From Advenella faeciporci (GTDB lineage: Bacteria > Pseudomonadota > Gammaproteobacteria > Burkholderiales > Burkholderiaceae_B), in the NCBI RefSeq assembly GCF_014652395.1, contig NZ_BMYS01000011.1, forward strand, positions 1-64,000: a DNA stretch of 64,000 bases, in the 5' to 3' direction. This document shows positions 36,056 through 45,176 of this stretch, piece by piece. The position numbers were made by a program, and so were the translations under genes. The notes under the pieces are model-generated. The model was not told the origin of the DNA. It saw only the letters and a list, made by a program, of their open reading frames with translations, and ran no database searches. Position 1 is the first letter of the stretch. The number at the start of each line of letters is the position of its first letter.

Positions 36056-36400
36056 TCAGTTGCCTGTCCGCTTTTCAGATATCTGCTGAAAAAAACCTTC
36101 AGCCAGACAACATGCCTGCTCCCAGGCAAGTGCCTTATCCTCAGACAAAACGCCTGTTGCCAGCTCAAGCACACAATATGCCTTGCGACAATAGGCAAGC
36201 CGCCATGGTTTCAGGAAAGAAATCACTTTAAGTACCCGATAATCACGGCCTAGAAAAATCACGCAGATGGGAAACCGCATACCCACGGTATGTACGCTGC
36301 TGCATGGCCGAATCAACAAGACCTGGTTGGCGGGCCAGGTTTTCTTGCCAAGCAGGCCTTTGAAGCGCTGCCAAAAGGTGTTTGCCTGATACAGCTGCAT
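36056..36400 (-). CDS. DUF192-family protein at the end of the Tad locus
   Basis: A 114-residue protein beginning MQLYQANTFWQRFKGLLGKK. The motif WQRFKGLLGK, the CSSVHTVGMRFPICVIFLGRDYRV core and the ELATG near the C-terminus identify DUF192 (YcjF/COG1430 type); function is unknown. Its ATG overlaps the tadC stop codon (TAATG), so translation is coupled. Unlike many DUF192 proteins it has no signal peptide. DUF192 genes beside tad genes suggest a role in pilus assembly or regulation, but no direct evidence exists here. Confidence 0.82.
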   Translation of the reverse strand: MQLYQANTFWQRFKGLLGKKTWPANQVLLIRPCSSVHTVGMRFPICVIFLGRDYRVLKVISFLKPWRLAYCRKAYCVLELATGVLSEDKALAWEQACCLAEGFFQQISEKRTGN

Positions 36401-37278
36401 TAAGACAGGCCTGAATGAAGCAATTTCATGCCTATCGGAAAGGCAATCACAATAAAAGTACAGGGAAAAATACACAAAACCAGGGGTAACAGCATTTTGA
36501 CGGGTGCTTCCATGGCCAGTTTTTCGGCCTGAAGAAAACGCTCCGAGCGCCGTTGATCGGATTGCGCCCGCAAAATGGGCCCCAACCCCATCCCCAATGC
36601 ATCGGCCTGTGCCATGGCAGTAACCCACTGGCGCAAGGCCTGCACGCCGGTTCGGTCTGCCATGGTCCGCAAGGCGTCCAGCCGGGGCATGCCGGCACGC
36701 ATATCGTTCAGCGCATGCCCAAGCGCCTGGCGCAAAGGACCTTCGGGACTGAGCCTGGCCGTCTGGATAAGTGCCCCCTGCAGGTTAAGCCCGGACTCTA
36801 CACACAGGGTGGTCATATCAAGCATGAAAGGAAAAGCCTTCAATATCTGCCTTTGCCTTTGCCTGCCCTGCAAACGCACCCAATGCCGGGGTAACCAGGC
36901 GCAAAACAGGGCCGGCCCTATGGCCACCAGCAAAGACAGACCCAAAGGCCATGATAATACGCTGATACCCAACAACATCATCAGCAAAGCGCCTGCCAGT
37001 CCGGTCAGCAACTGCAGCGCGCTCATATTCATGCAAGTCAGTTTGCGCTCCAGACCCGCATAACGCAACTCCCTGTCAACCCGAAGCCGGTACTTCCAGG
37101 ATAAAAACGGTTGCGCAAAACGACCCATACGGTCTACCCAGGGCCAAAGCAGCCTTAACAGCCAGGGATGTGTGGGTTCCAGGGGCAACGAAGCGCCTTG
37201 CATGCCGGGGCGAAGCAGCAGAAACACACACAGGTATAAGCAAACACCTGCCGCTCCTATACTTAACCAGAATTTCAA
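36400..37278 (-). CDS. tadC: Tad pilus inner-membrane platform protein TadC
   Basis: A 292-residue type II secretion F-domain protein with N-terminal membrane spans (about residues 5-22 and 95-125), a cytoplasmic helical T2SSF domain (LDMTTLCVESGLNLQGALIQ, about 155-255) and a C-terminal span. With TadB it forms the platform on which the TadA ATPase acts to extrude Flp pilin. It follows tadB by nine bases and overlaps the DUF192 gene. Confidence 0.9.
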   Translation of the reverse strand: MKFWLSIGAAGVCLYLCVFLLLRPGMQGASLPLEPTHPWLLRLLWPWVDRMGRFAQPFLSWKYRLRVDRELRYAGLERKLTCMNMSALQLLTGLAGALLMMLLGISVLSWPLGLSLLVAIGPALFCAWLPRHWVRLQGRQRQRQILKAFPFMLDMTTLCVESGLNLQGALIQTARLSPEGPLRQALGHALNDMRAGMPRLDALRTMADRTGVQALRQWVTAMAQADALGMGLGPILRAQSDQRRSERFLQAEKLAMEAPVKMLLPLVLCIFPCTFIVIAFPIGMKLLHSGLS

Positions 37279-37287
37279 TATCAGCTC

Positions 37288-38145
37288 CTAAATATCTATG
37301 GACACTATTTTTCTGATCATCCATGCACCGGCCACCTCAAGCACCACAATAACGGCCAGCACTGCCCAGCCCATGGGTGTTCTCCATAAAAACCGCATGG
37401 ATTGCGGATCAATCAGGTTAAGCACCAGCATCAGGCCAACGGGCAGACTGGACATGACCCAGGCCTGCATTTTTCCCTGAGAGGTGAGCGCCCTGATGCG
37501 ACCCTGAATTTGTATACGTGAGCGTAATGTAAGAGAAATCCTGTCCAAGGCTTCGGACAGGTTCCCCCCACTTTGCGTGGCGATCTTCAGGACGGACACC
37601 ACCAGTCCGGTTGCCTCCGAAGGCATGCGTTGGGCAAGGTTGTCCAAGGCCTGTTCAAATGACAGCCCAAGGCGCTGTTCCCGCTGCATCAGCCCAATTT
37701 CCTGCCCCAAGGGAGACGGAGCTTCCTCAACCAGCAGTTTCAGGGCGTTTTGCACCCCCGTACCGGCCTGCAACGCGCCAGACAGGGACAACAACATATC
37801 CGGCAATTGCCGGTCAAACCGGTCAAGACGACGCTTTCTTAAGACAGACAGCACATGACGTGGCGCCATCAACACCACCAGCCCCATTACCACAGCAACC
37901 GGCAGGCTATTGGACAGCAACCAGATTAGAATAACGGTCAGTACACCCATTAACACGGCCAGCGTCCACAACTGCACCGGATCAAAAAACAGGAAAAAAT
38001 CACTCATGCTTTTTTGGGTCTGGTGCTTGAAATCATGTTCATACTTCCTGAAAGCAGTCAACAGCCATTTCAAGGCAAACCAGAACAGGATCGCTGCAGC
38101 AACACTGCACAACACCAACACAAACCAGATCATGCTATTTTGCAT
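37288..38145 (-). CDS. tadB: Tad pilus inner-membrane platform protein TadB
   Basis: A 285-residue T2SSF-domain protein. It has a first span at residues 5-25, two spans near 55-95, the cytoplasmic domain around QLPDMLLSLSGALQAGTGVQ (about 128-148) and ATQSGGNLSEALDRIS (about 195-210), and C-terminal spans from 240. It is the TadC partner in the Flp pilus machine. It starts 14 bases after tadA. Length and hydrophobic pattern match TadB of other Tad loci. Confidence 0.9.
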   Translation of the reverse strand: MQNSMIWFVLVLCSVAAAILFWFALKWLLTAFRKYEHDFKHQTQKSMSDFFLFFDPVQLWTLAVLMGVLTVILIWLLSNSLPVAVVMGLVVLMAPRHVLSVLRKRRLDRFDRQLPDMLLSLSGALQAGTGVQNALKLLVEEAPSPLGQEIGLMQREQRLGLSFEQALDNLAQRMPSEATGLVVSVLKIATQSGGNLSEALDRISLTLRSRIQIQGRIRALTSQGKMQAWVMSSLPVGLMLVLNLIDPQSMRFLWRTPMGWAVLAVIVVLEVAGAWMIRKIVSIDI

Positions 38146-38159
38146 ACAAAGGATCCATC

Positions 38160-39917
38160 TTAATGAGAGGCGATCTCGTTGAATGAAGCCGCATGGGAGC
38201 TTGCTTCATTACGTTGGCTGAACAGCGCAGGATCAAAGTCAAATCCCTCCTGCCTCATGCGCTCGAAACAATTGGGTATAATGCCCGCCCCGGCAAAAAC
38301 ACCCCCACCTTTTCGCTCAAAGGCAAAAATCTCCTGTGTTTTGATCACGCCGTTTTCCATCCCGCCCACTTCAACAATTGAGGTCACCACCCTGCGTCCA
38401 CTGGACAGGCGGGTTTGCTGAATGATGAATTCAATACTGGCAGCAATATGCTCACGCACCGCAATCAGTGGCAAATCCATTCCCGCCATTAAAATCATGG
38501 TTTCAAGCCGTGACAGGGCATCGCGTGGGGTATTGGCATGCAAAGTGGTTAACGACCCCTCGTGTCCGGTATTCATGGCCCCCAACATATCAAAGGCTTC
38601 CGCCCCGCGGCATTCGCCCACTACAATCCGGTCGGGACGCATGCGAAGGGCGTTACGCACCAAATCCCGAATCATGACTTGCCCCCTCCCCTCGAGGTTG
38701 GCCGGACGTGCCTCCAGTGCCACCAGATGCGCGTGATTAAGCCGCAATTCTGCCGCGTCTTCAATTGTGACTATCCTTTCATCTGCCGGAATGCAATTGG
38801 ACAGAATGTTCAGCAAGGTGGTTTTGCCGGAACCCGTACCGCCCGAGACGATAATATTTTTACGCAGGCGTACGCACGATTCCAGAAAACGGCTCATGCA
38901 GGTATCCAGTGAACCCAGTTTTAACAAATCCTGCATGGCGGGACGATGCCGGGGGAACTTCCTGATGGTCAGGCTGGCACCCTTCAGGGCAATCGGTGGA
39001 ATAATCGCATTGACCCGGGAACCATCGGCCAGCCGGGCGTCCACCATGGGTGAACTTTCATCAATGCGCCGGCCAATTGGCGCCACAATCCGGTCTATGA
39101 CCCCCACCACCGCCTGCTCGGAACTGAACGCGGCATGATGCCGTTGGAGACGGCCATTTTCCTCGACATAGATCTCATCATGGCGGTTTACCATGATCTC
39201 GGTAATATTGGCGTCTTGCAGCAACGGTTCAAGTGGCCCAAGGCCCACCGCTTCGTCAAGCACTTCTTGCATCAATCGTTGCCTGTTTACAGCGGGGGGA
39301 ATCTCCTCATCGGTTTGGATTATTTTGTCCAACAATCCGCCCGCTTCGCTCCTGAGCGCCTCGTCACTCATCATGGAGACATCCCGGCGACGCAAATCCA
39401 GCGCCTCAAGCAAGGCCCCGTGCAGGCGCCGGCGGATATACAGGTGCTGTGCCAGATCTTGCCGGGGCTTTTCCTGAGCAGCCCTGCATGATTGGGCCGC
39501 CTGCGGCATGAATGCCAAATCCGTTTCAAGCCGCTCCTCCTCTGAACCGGATTTCCCGGGGAACGGGGTTGCCATAGCACTGGCGATGTCCCCAGACCCG
39601 TCTTGTCGATCTTGACCGTCTTGCAAGCGACAGATTTGCCTTATTTTCATCATGCAGGGGCCAATAATAATTTCATCGCCTTCCTGCAAAGGCCCGTGAC
39701 GGCTTATTCGCTGACCATTCAACATGGTACCGGTAATCGCACCCAGGTCTTCAATAAACACACCCGCATCCCTGGCCTCCAGCCGGGCATGCTTTTTGGC
39801 CACCCGCCAGCTGCGCAATCGCAGCCCGCACCCAGCCAAACGGCCAATCTCAAAAGGCAATGGCATTTCCCTGATTTCCTTTTTACCATCTTCAAACTGC
39901 ATTTCAATTCTAAGCAT
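38160..39917 (-). CDS. tadA: Tad secretion ATPase TadA/CpaF with N-terminal FHA domain
   Basis: A 585-residue fusion. Residues about 18-95 form a forkhead-associated domain (IGRLAGCGLRLRSWRVAKKH, then LNGQRISRHGPLQEGDEI), a phosphothreonine-binding module. A linker of about 60 residues leads to a CpaF-type hexameric ATPase with Walker A GGTGSGKTT at 359-367 and a Walker B region RIVVGECRGAE at about 430-440. The ATPase powers pilin assembly with TadB/TadC. AAAGGATAG precedes the ATG. FHA fusion may tie pilus activity to Ser/Thr phosphorylation or to recruitment of a partner that replaces TadZ, which is missing here. Confidence 0.92.
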   Translation of the reverse strand: MLRIEMQFEDGKKEIREMPLPFEIGRLAGCGLRLRSWRVAKKHARLEARDAGVFIEDLGAITGTMLNGQRISRHGPLQEGDEIIIGPCMMKIRQICRLQDGQDRQDGSGDIASAMATPFPGKSGSEEERLETDLAFMPQAAQSCRAAQEKPRQDLAQHLYIRRRLHGALLEALDLRRRDVSMMSDEALRSEAGGLLDKIIQTDEEIPPAVNRQRLMQEVLDEAVGLGPLEPLLQDANITEIMVNRHDEIYVEENGRLQRHHAAFSSEQAVVGVIDRIVAPIGRRIDESSPMVDARLADGSRVNAIIPPIALKGASLTIRKFPRHRPAMQDLLKLGSLDTCMSRFLESCVRLRKNIIVSGGTGSGKTTLLNILSNCIPADERIVTIEDAAELRLNHAHLVALEARPANLEGRGQVMIRDLVRNALRMRPDRIVVGECRGAEAFDMLGAMNTGHEGSLTTLHANTPRDALSRLETMILMAGMDLPLIAVREHIAASIEFIIQQTRLSSGRRVVTSIVEVGGMENGVIKTQEIFAFERKGGGVFAGAGIIPNCFERMRQEGFDFDPALFSQRNEASSHAASFNEIASH

Positions 39918-39945
39918 GGTTCTATCCTTTTCCGCGCCTAATGGA

Positions 39946-41406
39946 TTACCGGGATTTCCTGAACCGAATGCCGGTTACAGGAGCATCAAGAACCGGATTC
40001 CATACAGAGCCTTGCAGCTCATTGCCTTGCCATTTACGTTTTCCAGGCTTGTCTTCAATCCTGGTTTTTTTCTCAGACGGCCCTCCTTCATCTTTCTGCG
40101 GTTCGCCTTGCACAGGCACATTAAGCAAGGGCCCCGCCTCAAAAGTACTGTCCAGAATAAGCTTTGAACGCTTGACCCGTTTTTGCAAATCCTTGTTATC
40201 GGCAGACACCACCACAGGCCGTACAAAAATAGCCAGCTCTGATTCATTGTTCTGGAATTTACGGGACTTGAACAAGGCACCTAAAATGGGGGTATCGCCA
40301 AAACCCGGCACCTTATCGGTGTTTTGCATCTGGTCACGCGAGATGAACCCGGCCAGCACCAGCGTTTCTCCCGATTGGACATTAAACTCGGTGGAGGTGC
40401 GCCGGGTTTTAAGTGCCGGCCCGCCAGCCAGGTTCATGGAGGCATCCACCGAACTGACCTCGACATTGATTTTTGAGCGTACCGTGCCATTTTTTTCTAT
40501 CCGGGGCGTAATGAACAAACTCACGCCATAGGGTTTGAAAATGGTCTGGGTATTGCCATTGCTGTCGGTCACTGAATAGGGAACCTCACCGCCGGCCAGG
40601 AACTCTGCAGTGGCCCCGCTGCGTGCCATCAGTTGCGGTTGCGCCAGAACAACCGCTTCACCCTGGGTTGCCATGGCCTGAATGGTGGATGAAAGCACGG
40701 CACTGACACCAAAATAACCGGCCGGATTATTCATGGGAAACGGCACGTTCATGACCTGCTCACCCACCCGTTCAAACAATTTTGAAGAAGCGGCATCCCA
40801 GGTCATGCCCGCATTCAACCCGCCTGTCGAAGCCGGATTCCAGCGCACGCCAAGTTCCTGCAGATAATTGCGTGGCAGCTCCAGTATTTGCACATCCAGC
40901 AACACCATCTGGTCCCATCCCACCTGGCTCGTCATATCAATGATTTGCGGATAGTGTTTGGCCAGAATACCAACCCGCTCACGATCGGCATCGGTCAGGC
41001 TGTCACCCTCGACAATCACTTTATCTCCGACGATACTGGCACGTACCTTGGGAATACGCACCAGGATACGCCGGATATCCTGCATCAACCTTTGTTCCTC
41101 CGCTGCCTGCACGACAATCTGAAAAATTTTTCGATCTCCGTGCACGTCCCAGATTTGCAGCGTGGTTTGCCCCTGATCTTTGGCAAACACGATCACCTCC
41201 CGGTCATCATCGCTGACCGCATTAACCACCTTGCTGTCCCCCACCGCGATACGGGCAATATCAGGCATGGGCAAAACCCGTATGTCACCAATATTCAATC
41301 GCAAATGAACCGGATCATCGGCCGCCCAAACCGGCCAGGCAGCCAAGACGCAGAGTCCTCCGAAGATCATCTTCAACATGATCGCTTTTGTTTTTCTTGC
41401 CAACAT
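39946..41406 (-). CDS. cpaC: Tad outer-membrane secretin CpaC/RcpA
   Basis: A 486-residue outer-membrane pore subunit. Start is ATG 41406 (MLARKTKAIML), with AGGAG eight bases upstream. A signal peptide ends near AWA about residue 27. Residues 30-100 are the pilus-type N domain (LPMPDIARIAVGDSKVV), followed by a BON-like segment, and 250-430 is the secretin domain with VPFPMNNPAGYFGV and the GG-rich GGEVPYSVTDSNGNTQTIFK. The last 60 residues are basic and proline-rich, an unusual tail. It forms the exit channel for Flp pili. Confidence 0.92.
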   Translation of the reverse strand: MLARKTKAIMLKMIFGGLCVLAAWPVWAADDPVHLRLNIGDIRVLPMPDIARIAVGDSKVVNAVSDDDREVIVFAKDQGQTTLQIWDVHGDRKIFQIVVQAAEEQRLMQDIRRILVRIPKVRASIVGDKVIVEGDSLTDADRERVGILAKHYPQIIDMTSQVGWDQMVLLDVQILELPRNYLQELGVRWNPASTGGLNAGMTWDAASSKLFERVGEQVMNVPFPMNNPAGYFGVSAVLSSTIQAMATQGEAVVLAQPQLMARSGATAEFLAGGEVPYSVTDSNGNTQTIFKPYGVSLFITPRIEKNGTVRSKINVEVSSVDASMNLAGGPALKTRRTSTEFNVQSGETLVLAGFISRDQMQNTDKVPGFGDTPILGALFKSRKFQNNESELAIFVRPVVVSADNKDLQKRVKRSKLILDSTFEAGPLLNVPVQGEPQKDEGGPSEKKTRIEDKPGKRKWQGNELQGSVWNPVLDAPVTGIRFRKSR

Positions 41407-41431
41407 CAACTTCACTCCTCATTCTTCCTGT

Positions 41432-42412
41432 TTACTGCTCAACCATAAAATCCATTTGCGCACCGGTTGCCGTTTGCATTGACCCGGGCAATGAATTGAT
41501 CCAGGCACTGACAATATCTTCCTGCGCGGGCAATTCAAACACGCCACGGTCATCCCGTTTACCTGAAGTTTCAGGGTTGGGCGGCAGGGCTAGCCCAGGC
41601 AGTTTTCTTAATGAATCATCGCCATAAATAACCGCCGGTTTTTTCCTGACGGGTGGCGGTGGCGTGGCAATGCCCAGAATACTGGCCAGATCCCCTCGCA
41701 CCGCTTTTTGGGTTGCCTTGTTGTCCTCAGGGTTTCTTAACAAGGCCGTAATCATGCCAGCCTGACGGGCAGCCACCAGTTTGGCAGCCTCTTCTGGGGC
41801 CGTGTCCAGCGTGACGGTTGAATAACCCTGGTCAGCGCCACTGTCTTCAAGGCCTTCGGCATACCCGCTTTTGCTTTGCCGGCCGGTTGCCATCACCAAT
41901 ACCCCTTGCAGCAGTGGTGCGGTAATTTGCCGTTTGCGATACTCGAAGGACACGTAAAGATCGATCAGGTCACCAGGTACCAGCATGCCCGATACTGAAT
42001 TGATGGCATCCACAGGCATGGTGACCGCCCTTCTTCCCGGGTTGATTTTGGCGGAAAACGGTGCATTTCCAGCCTTTGCCACATTGGCCCATAAAACCGG
42101 GTCACCGACTTTTAACGCCGTGGTAACAAGCTGTCCCTCTATCTGAATGAACTCTTCCGGTGCCAGGCTACCGCTTGCCACCCATGGCTCCGGGATTTCA
42201 CGCACAGCCACGTGTACCGCCTCTATACGGGTACCTTCAGGCAAGTCGTAGGCCGCCACCACTCTTTGAATGGTCTTGACCTGTGCTTCCTGCTCGATCT
42301 GTCTGATTTTGTCCTGTATGTATTCCCTGGCAGCCCAGGCGGCAAACAAGCCCGCCAATATAGCCACCCCCGCCATCACGACTGTTTTATCCAGCCATTT
42401 ACGTTTTTTCAT
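41432..42412 (-). CDS. cpaB: Tad pilus assembly protein CpaB/RcpC
   Basis: A 326-residue protein with an N-terminal membrane anchor (residues 10-30) and a SAF domain (RVVAAYDLPEGTRIEAVHV, about 45-65) followed by the RcpC/CpaB domain (INPGRRAVTMPVDAINSVSG). These parts help position the secretin, with possible peptidoglycan contact. The ATG overlaps the stop of the preceding hypothetical gene (ATGA). The C-terminal 80 residues are low in similarity and proline-rich, which is common in the family. Confidence 0.9.
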   Translation of the reverse strand: MKKRKWLDKTVVMAGVAILAGLFAAWAAREYIQDKIRQIEQEAQVKTIQRVVAAYDLPEGTRIEAVHVAVREIPEPWVASGSLAPEEFIQIEGQLVTTALKVGDPVLWANVAKAGNAPFSAKINPGRRAVTMPVDAINSVSGMLVPGDLIDLYVSFEYRKRQITAPLLQGVLVMATGRQSKSGYAEGLEDSGADQGYSTVTLDTAPEEAAKLVAARQAGMITALLRNPEDNKATQKAVRGDLASILGIATPPPPVRKKPAVIYGDDSLRKLPGLALPPNPETSGKRDDRGVFELPAQEDIVSAWINSLPGSMQTATGAQMDFMVEQ

Positions 42413-43119
42413 TGTTCTGCCTGTTTGGTTTTTTTCATCAGATAAACGCCTGCACCTGTCTGGGTTTCATGAACAAAGACATAAAGCGATTCATTGTCTT
42501 TATGCCAAACATCCTGCCCCAGGAACACCTCGCTGTCTGGCACCCATTGCCTGGCCAGCAAACGGGTCTTTAATTCATGCCTCGTTTGCCCGGCGGATTG
42601 GCTGAGCAGATAAAGCTGTTGCAGCACTTTTTCCCTGCCAGGCAATTCGATATCCATCAATAATTGTGCGCCTGCCGGTATCCACGGTAAAAATCTGGCG
42701 GCGACCCGTTCATCCATCAAAGAAGACGGGTTTAAAGCGGCTGAGCGCTGATTTTCAATGACGCTTAATTCACCCCTGAAACTGTTTTCAGCGGTGGCGA
42801 ACAGGCGCAACATGACCTGCGCCTGTTCCAGGCTGGCATGCAAAAAAACCTGGCCGTCAATCACGTCCGCGTAACTGAAAACCGTCTTCCCATCCTGAAC
42901 CTGCTGCATAAAGCCATCCAGTGATTGGTTACGGGTAAACACAACGGTCATGGCCGGCTCTCCAAACACTTTCATTTCCTGGGCCAGGTCAAACTTTTCA
43001 ACCTTTAATGAACGCAACAGGCGGCTGGACATTTGTGATAGCCCTTCTTTGGCAAAAACCGGCATGGCCAATGTCATGGCAGCCATTAAAACCAATATTC
43101 GTGTTAGTGGGCTGCTCAT
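42409..43119 (-). CDS. Exported protein of the Tad locus, unknown function
   Basis: A 236-residue protein with a signal peptide (residues 1-23, ending VFA). The mature part has no recognised domain; it includes DGKTVFSYADVIDGQVFLH and a C-terminal AGVYLMKKTK. It starts directly after the TadE-like gene and overlaps cpaB, so it belongs to the pilus operon. TadD-type TPR repeats and known minor pilin signals are absent. It may be a periplasmic accessory protein for secretin assembly; this is inference from position only. Confidence 0.7.
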   Translation of the reverse strand: MSSPLTRILVLMAAMTLAMPVFAKEGLSQMSSRLLRSLKVEKFDLAQEMKVFGEPAMTVVFTRNQSLDGFMQQVQDGKTVFSYADVIDGQVFLHASLEQAQVMLRLFATAENSFRGELSVIENQRSAALNPSSLMDERVAARFLPWIPAGAQLLMDIELPGREKVLQQLYLLSQSAGQTRHELKTRLLARQWVPDSEVFLGQDVWHKDNESLYVFVHETQTGAGVYLMKKTKQAEQ

Positions 43120-43854
43120 TCATTGCTCCAGGTGATGGGCGGGCAACATGCCCTGCCAGGGTTGCAGCCAGTCAAAAACGGGCTGTGGTCGATCCCAGGG
43201 GGCATCTACACTTTGTGAAAAAGATTGAATTTTGCGACCGCTTGCATATGACAGGCTTGCCGCGTTTTGCCAGCCTTCACGGCCAAGTGAAGTATGAGCA
43301 TGCGCGGCCTGATCGCTGGCGGCGTGCCCGGCGCCTGTGAGGATGCTGGTATGCCGCTTGATGGAAAGTGAAAAATGATCAAAAAAATCAAGCCCCAAAC
43401 CAAGCGCTGCTTTTGAGTCGGGCTGCTTGCGTGCCGCGGTAAACAGCGGGGTTAAGCTGAGTGACAGCCTGGCCATGCCCGGATCTTCAATTTGCCAGTC
43501 TTTACGCAGCAAAGAGGCCTGCGCATGGTTTGAGCCTGGCTGCATAAAGGCATTCAACTTTTCAGTACGGTCTACGGTGATGGCAATGGCATCACTGTTC
43601 AGCAATAAATTTCCTCTTCGGTCACGCCAGTTTTTTTCCTGGCCCAACAAAAACCGGGATGCCAGTTCAGCCTTGTTGATGTCAGGAATTTCCCGGCCCA
43701 GCTGAAAAGCGCCATAATGACTGGCATGTGAGGCCTGCAACCCCATATCCAGCAAGCGACCCAGCCATGCAATACCCACAAAGAACAGCAATAAAACCAG
43801 CATGACCACCAAACCTTCGGCCAAAGCCTGGCCGCTTTGCAGTGTCCGTTTCAT
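43120..43854 (-). CDS. TadE-like pseudopilin of the Tad locus
   Basis: A 244-residue protein whose start (MKRTLQSGQALAEGLVV) has a prepilin-type processing site. Cleavage after G8 would leave Q-A-L-A-E, placing glutamate at +5, followed by a hydrophobic segment of about 20 residues. This is the TadE/TadF pattern. The C-terminal 200 residues are a soluble domain without a clear family. The ATG overlaps the preceding gene's stop (ATGA). It requires a prepilin peptidase, which is not encoded in the visible locus. Confidence 0.78.
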   Translation of the reverse strand: MKRTLQSGQALAEGLVVMLVLLLFFVGIAWLGRLLDMGLQASHASHYGAFQLGREIPDINKAELASRFLLGQEKNWRDRRGNLLLNSDAIAITVDRTEKLNAFMQPGSNHAQASLLRKDWQIEDPGMARLSLSLTPLFTAARKQPDSKAALGLGLDFFDHFSLSIKRHTSILTGAGHAASDQAAHAHTSLGREGWQNAASLSYASGRKIQSFSQSVDAPWDRPQPVFDWLQPWQGMLPAHHLEQ

Positions 43855-45176
43855 TCAAGCACCTTTAGCCCTGTATCAACCAAACGTACCTGCCAGAATG
43901 GGTGCCAGAAATTGGCTTTTTCAACCCGCCTGTCTGCGCGTGCCTGCGGCCTTTCAAAGAAAGTTTGTGCGCGACTGTTAACCGTAAAGTCATGCCCCCA
44001 GGCGTTCTTGCGGGTTAAGGAAAGCGTGAATTCCACCGATGACTGCCGACCTGCATTGGCAATGTCCACATAATTGGCCAGGCCACCTCCTTGCCAGCGC
44101 TGGCGAGCCGCCACTGCACGGGAATTGGCCAGCGGATTCTGATTGCCACCATAAATGTTCCATTGAGTGGCTTGCCTTACCCAACGCCAAAAATCAATGC
44201 CGGAAAAATTATCGGGTGGTGTCTGTGTATGAGGCAAATCCATAGCCATGCTGTTTGCATTGCCAGGCACCCAGCCCCATCCCATGGGATACTCCCTGAA
44301 ATAACAGCCAATCCAGCGATTCGAACGCAAGGCATGATAAGACTCGGTGTCGATAGACTGCCAATTTCCTTTTTCATCCAGGACGGTTTGCCCCCTGCGC
44401 CTTAATTCATGACGTTTCCAGGGGCATTTATCATTCACCATCCATGCATTTTTGCGAACATGATTGCGCTCATCCAGAAAGCGATACACGCCGGCCACCT
44501 GCCCGATTAATGAGCGATAATTTCCCGTGGGTTCAAAAACCGCAGAAAACCCTTGAAAATTGTCATGCTGCACTTCCCAGGACAGTTCCTTTCGAATATG
44601 CGGTTCAGGATAGTTGGCCAGAATCACTTTCTCGATAGCCCGGTTACGAGCGGATTCAAGTGTTTTATCGATAGCCAGGCTTGCTGCCTGCAGCACCTTG
44701 TGTACCGCCTTGTCGTGCGCCTCAAATGCCTGGAACAATTCATTGCCCGGATTGGCGATATTGGCTATGGCCCGCGCCTTGCGGGCAGACTGATAGGCCT
44801 GCATATGCCCGCTGCCAAACATCATGCCGATCAAATAGGCGGGCGGGTTTCCGGCACTGGCCTGCTGTCCCTGCGTGGCACTGAATTTTGCCCAGGACCC
44901 CAGGGTAACCAAATGCGCCATGGCCATTTGATGACCAATTTGGGCAATATTGATATAAGCCTGCATATTCAGGGCACGTGCCTGAATGAGCGCCCCCGAA
45001 TACGCGCCAGCATCTACCGTATTAAGCTGACGCGCCTTGACACCAATGAGCCTGCCAGTGCTGAATAGCGCGTTCATGGCAATGGCAAGCATACCCAACA
45101 GCAGTATCCCCAGCACAAGCGCCTGACCGGACTGCACATGAATTTGCCTTGCTGCATGGCTGGGGAGCATTGCCAT
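43851..45176 (-). CDS. TadG-like pilus-associated protein
   Basis: A 441-residue protein with one N-terminal membrane segment (SGQALVLGILLLGMLAIAMN, residues 16-35) followed by the TadG/Tad-N pattern VDAGAYSGALIQARALNMQAY. The remaining 370 residues would be extracytoplasmic; the von Willebrand A domain of longer TadG proteins is absent. Position plus the N-terminal domain support the call. The start codon overlaps the flp stop (TAATG). It probably helps anchor or stabilise the pilus. Confidence 0.78.
   Translation of the reverse strand: MAMLPSHAARQIHVQSGQALVLGILLLGMLAIAMNALFSTGRLIGVKARQLNTVDAGAYSGALIQARALNMQAYINIAQIGHQMAMAHLVTLGSWAKFSATQGQQASAGNPPAYLIGMMFGSGHMQAYQSARKARAIANIANPGNELFQAFEAHDKAVHKVLQAASLAIDKTLESARNRAIEKVILANYPEPHIRKELSWEVQHDNFQGFSAVFEPTGNYRSLIGQVAGVYRFLDERNHVRKNAWMVNDKCPWKRHELRRRGQTVLDEKGNWQSIDTESYHALRSNRWIGCYFREYPMGWGWVPGNANSMAMDLPHTQTPPDNFSGIDFWRWVRQATQWNIYGGNQNPLANSRAVAARQRWQGGGLANYVDIANAGRQSSVEFTLSLTRKNAWGHDFTVNSRAQTFFERPQARADRRVEKANFWHPFWQVRLVDTGLKVLE

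Noticed and set aside
39941-40531. Plus-strand frame of 196 codons opposite cpaC
   Set aside because: It is the complement of the secretin gene; no ribosome binding site and no family resemblance.
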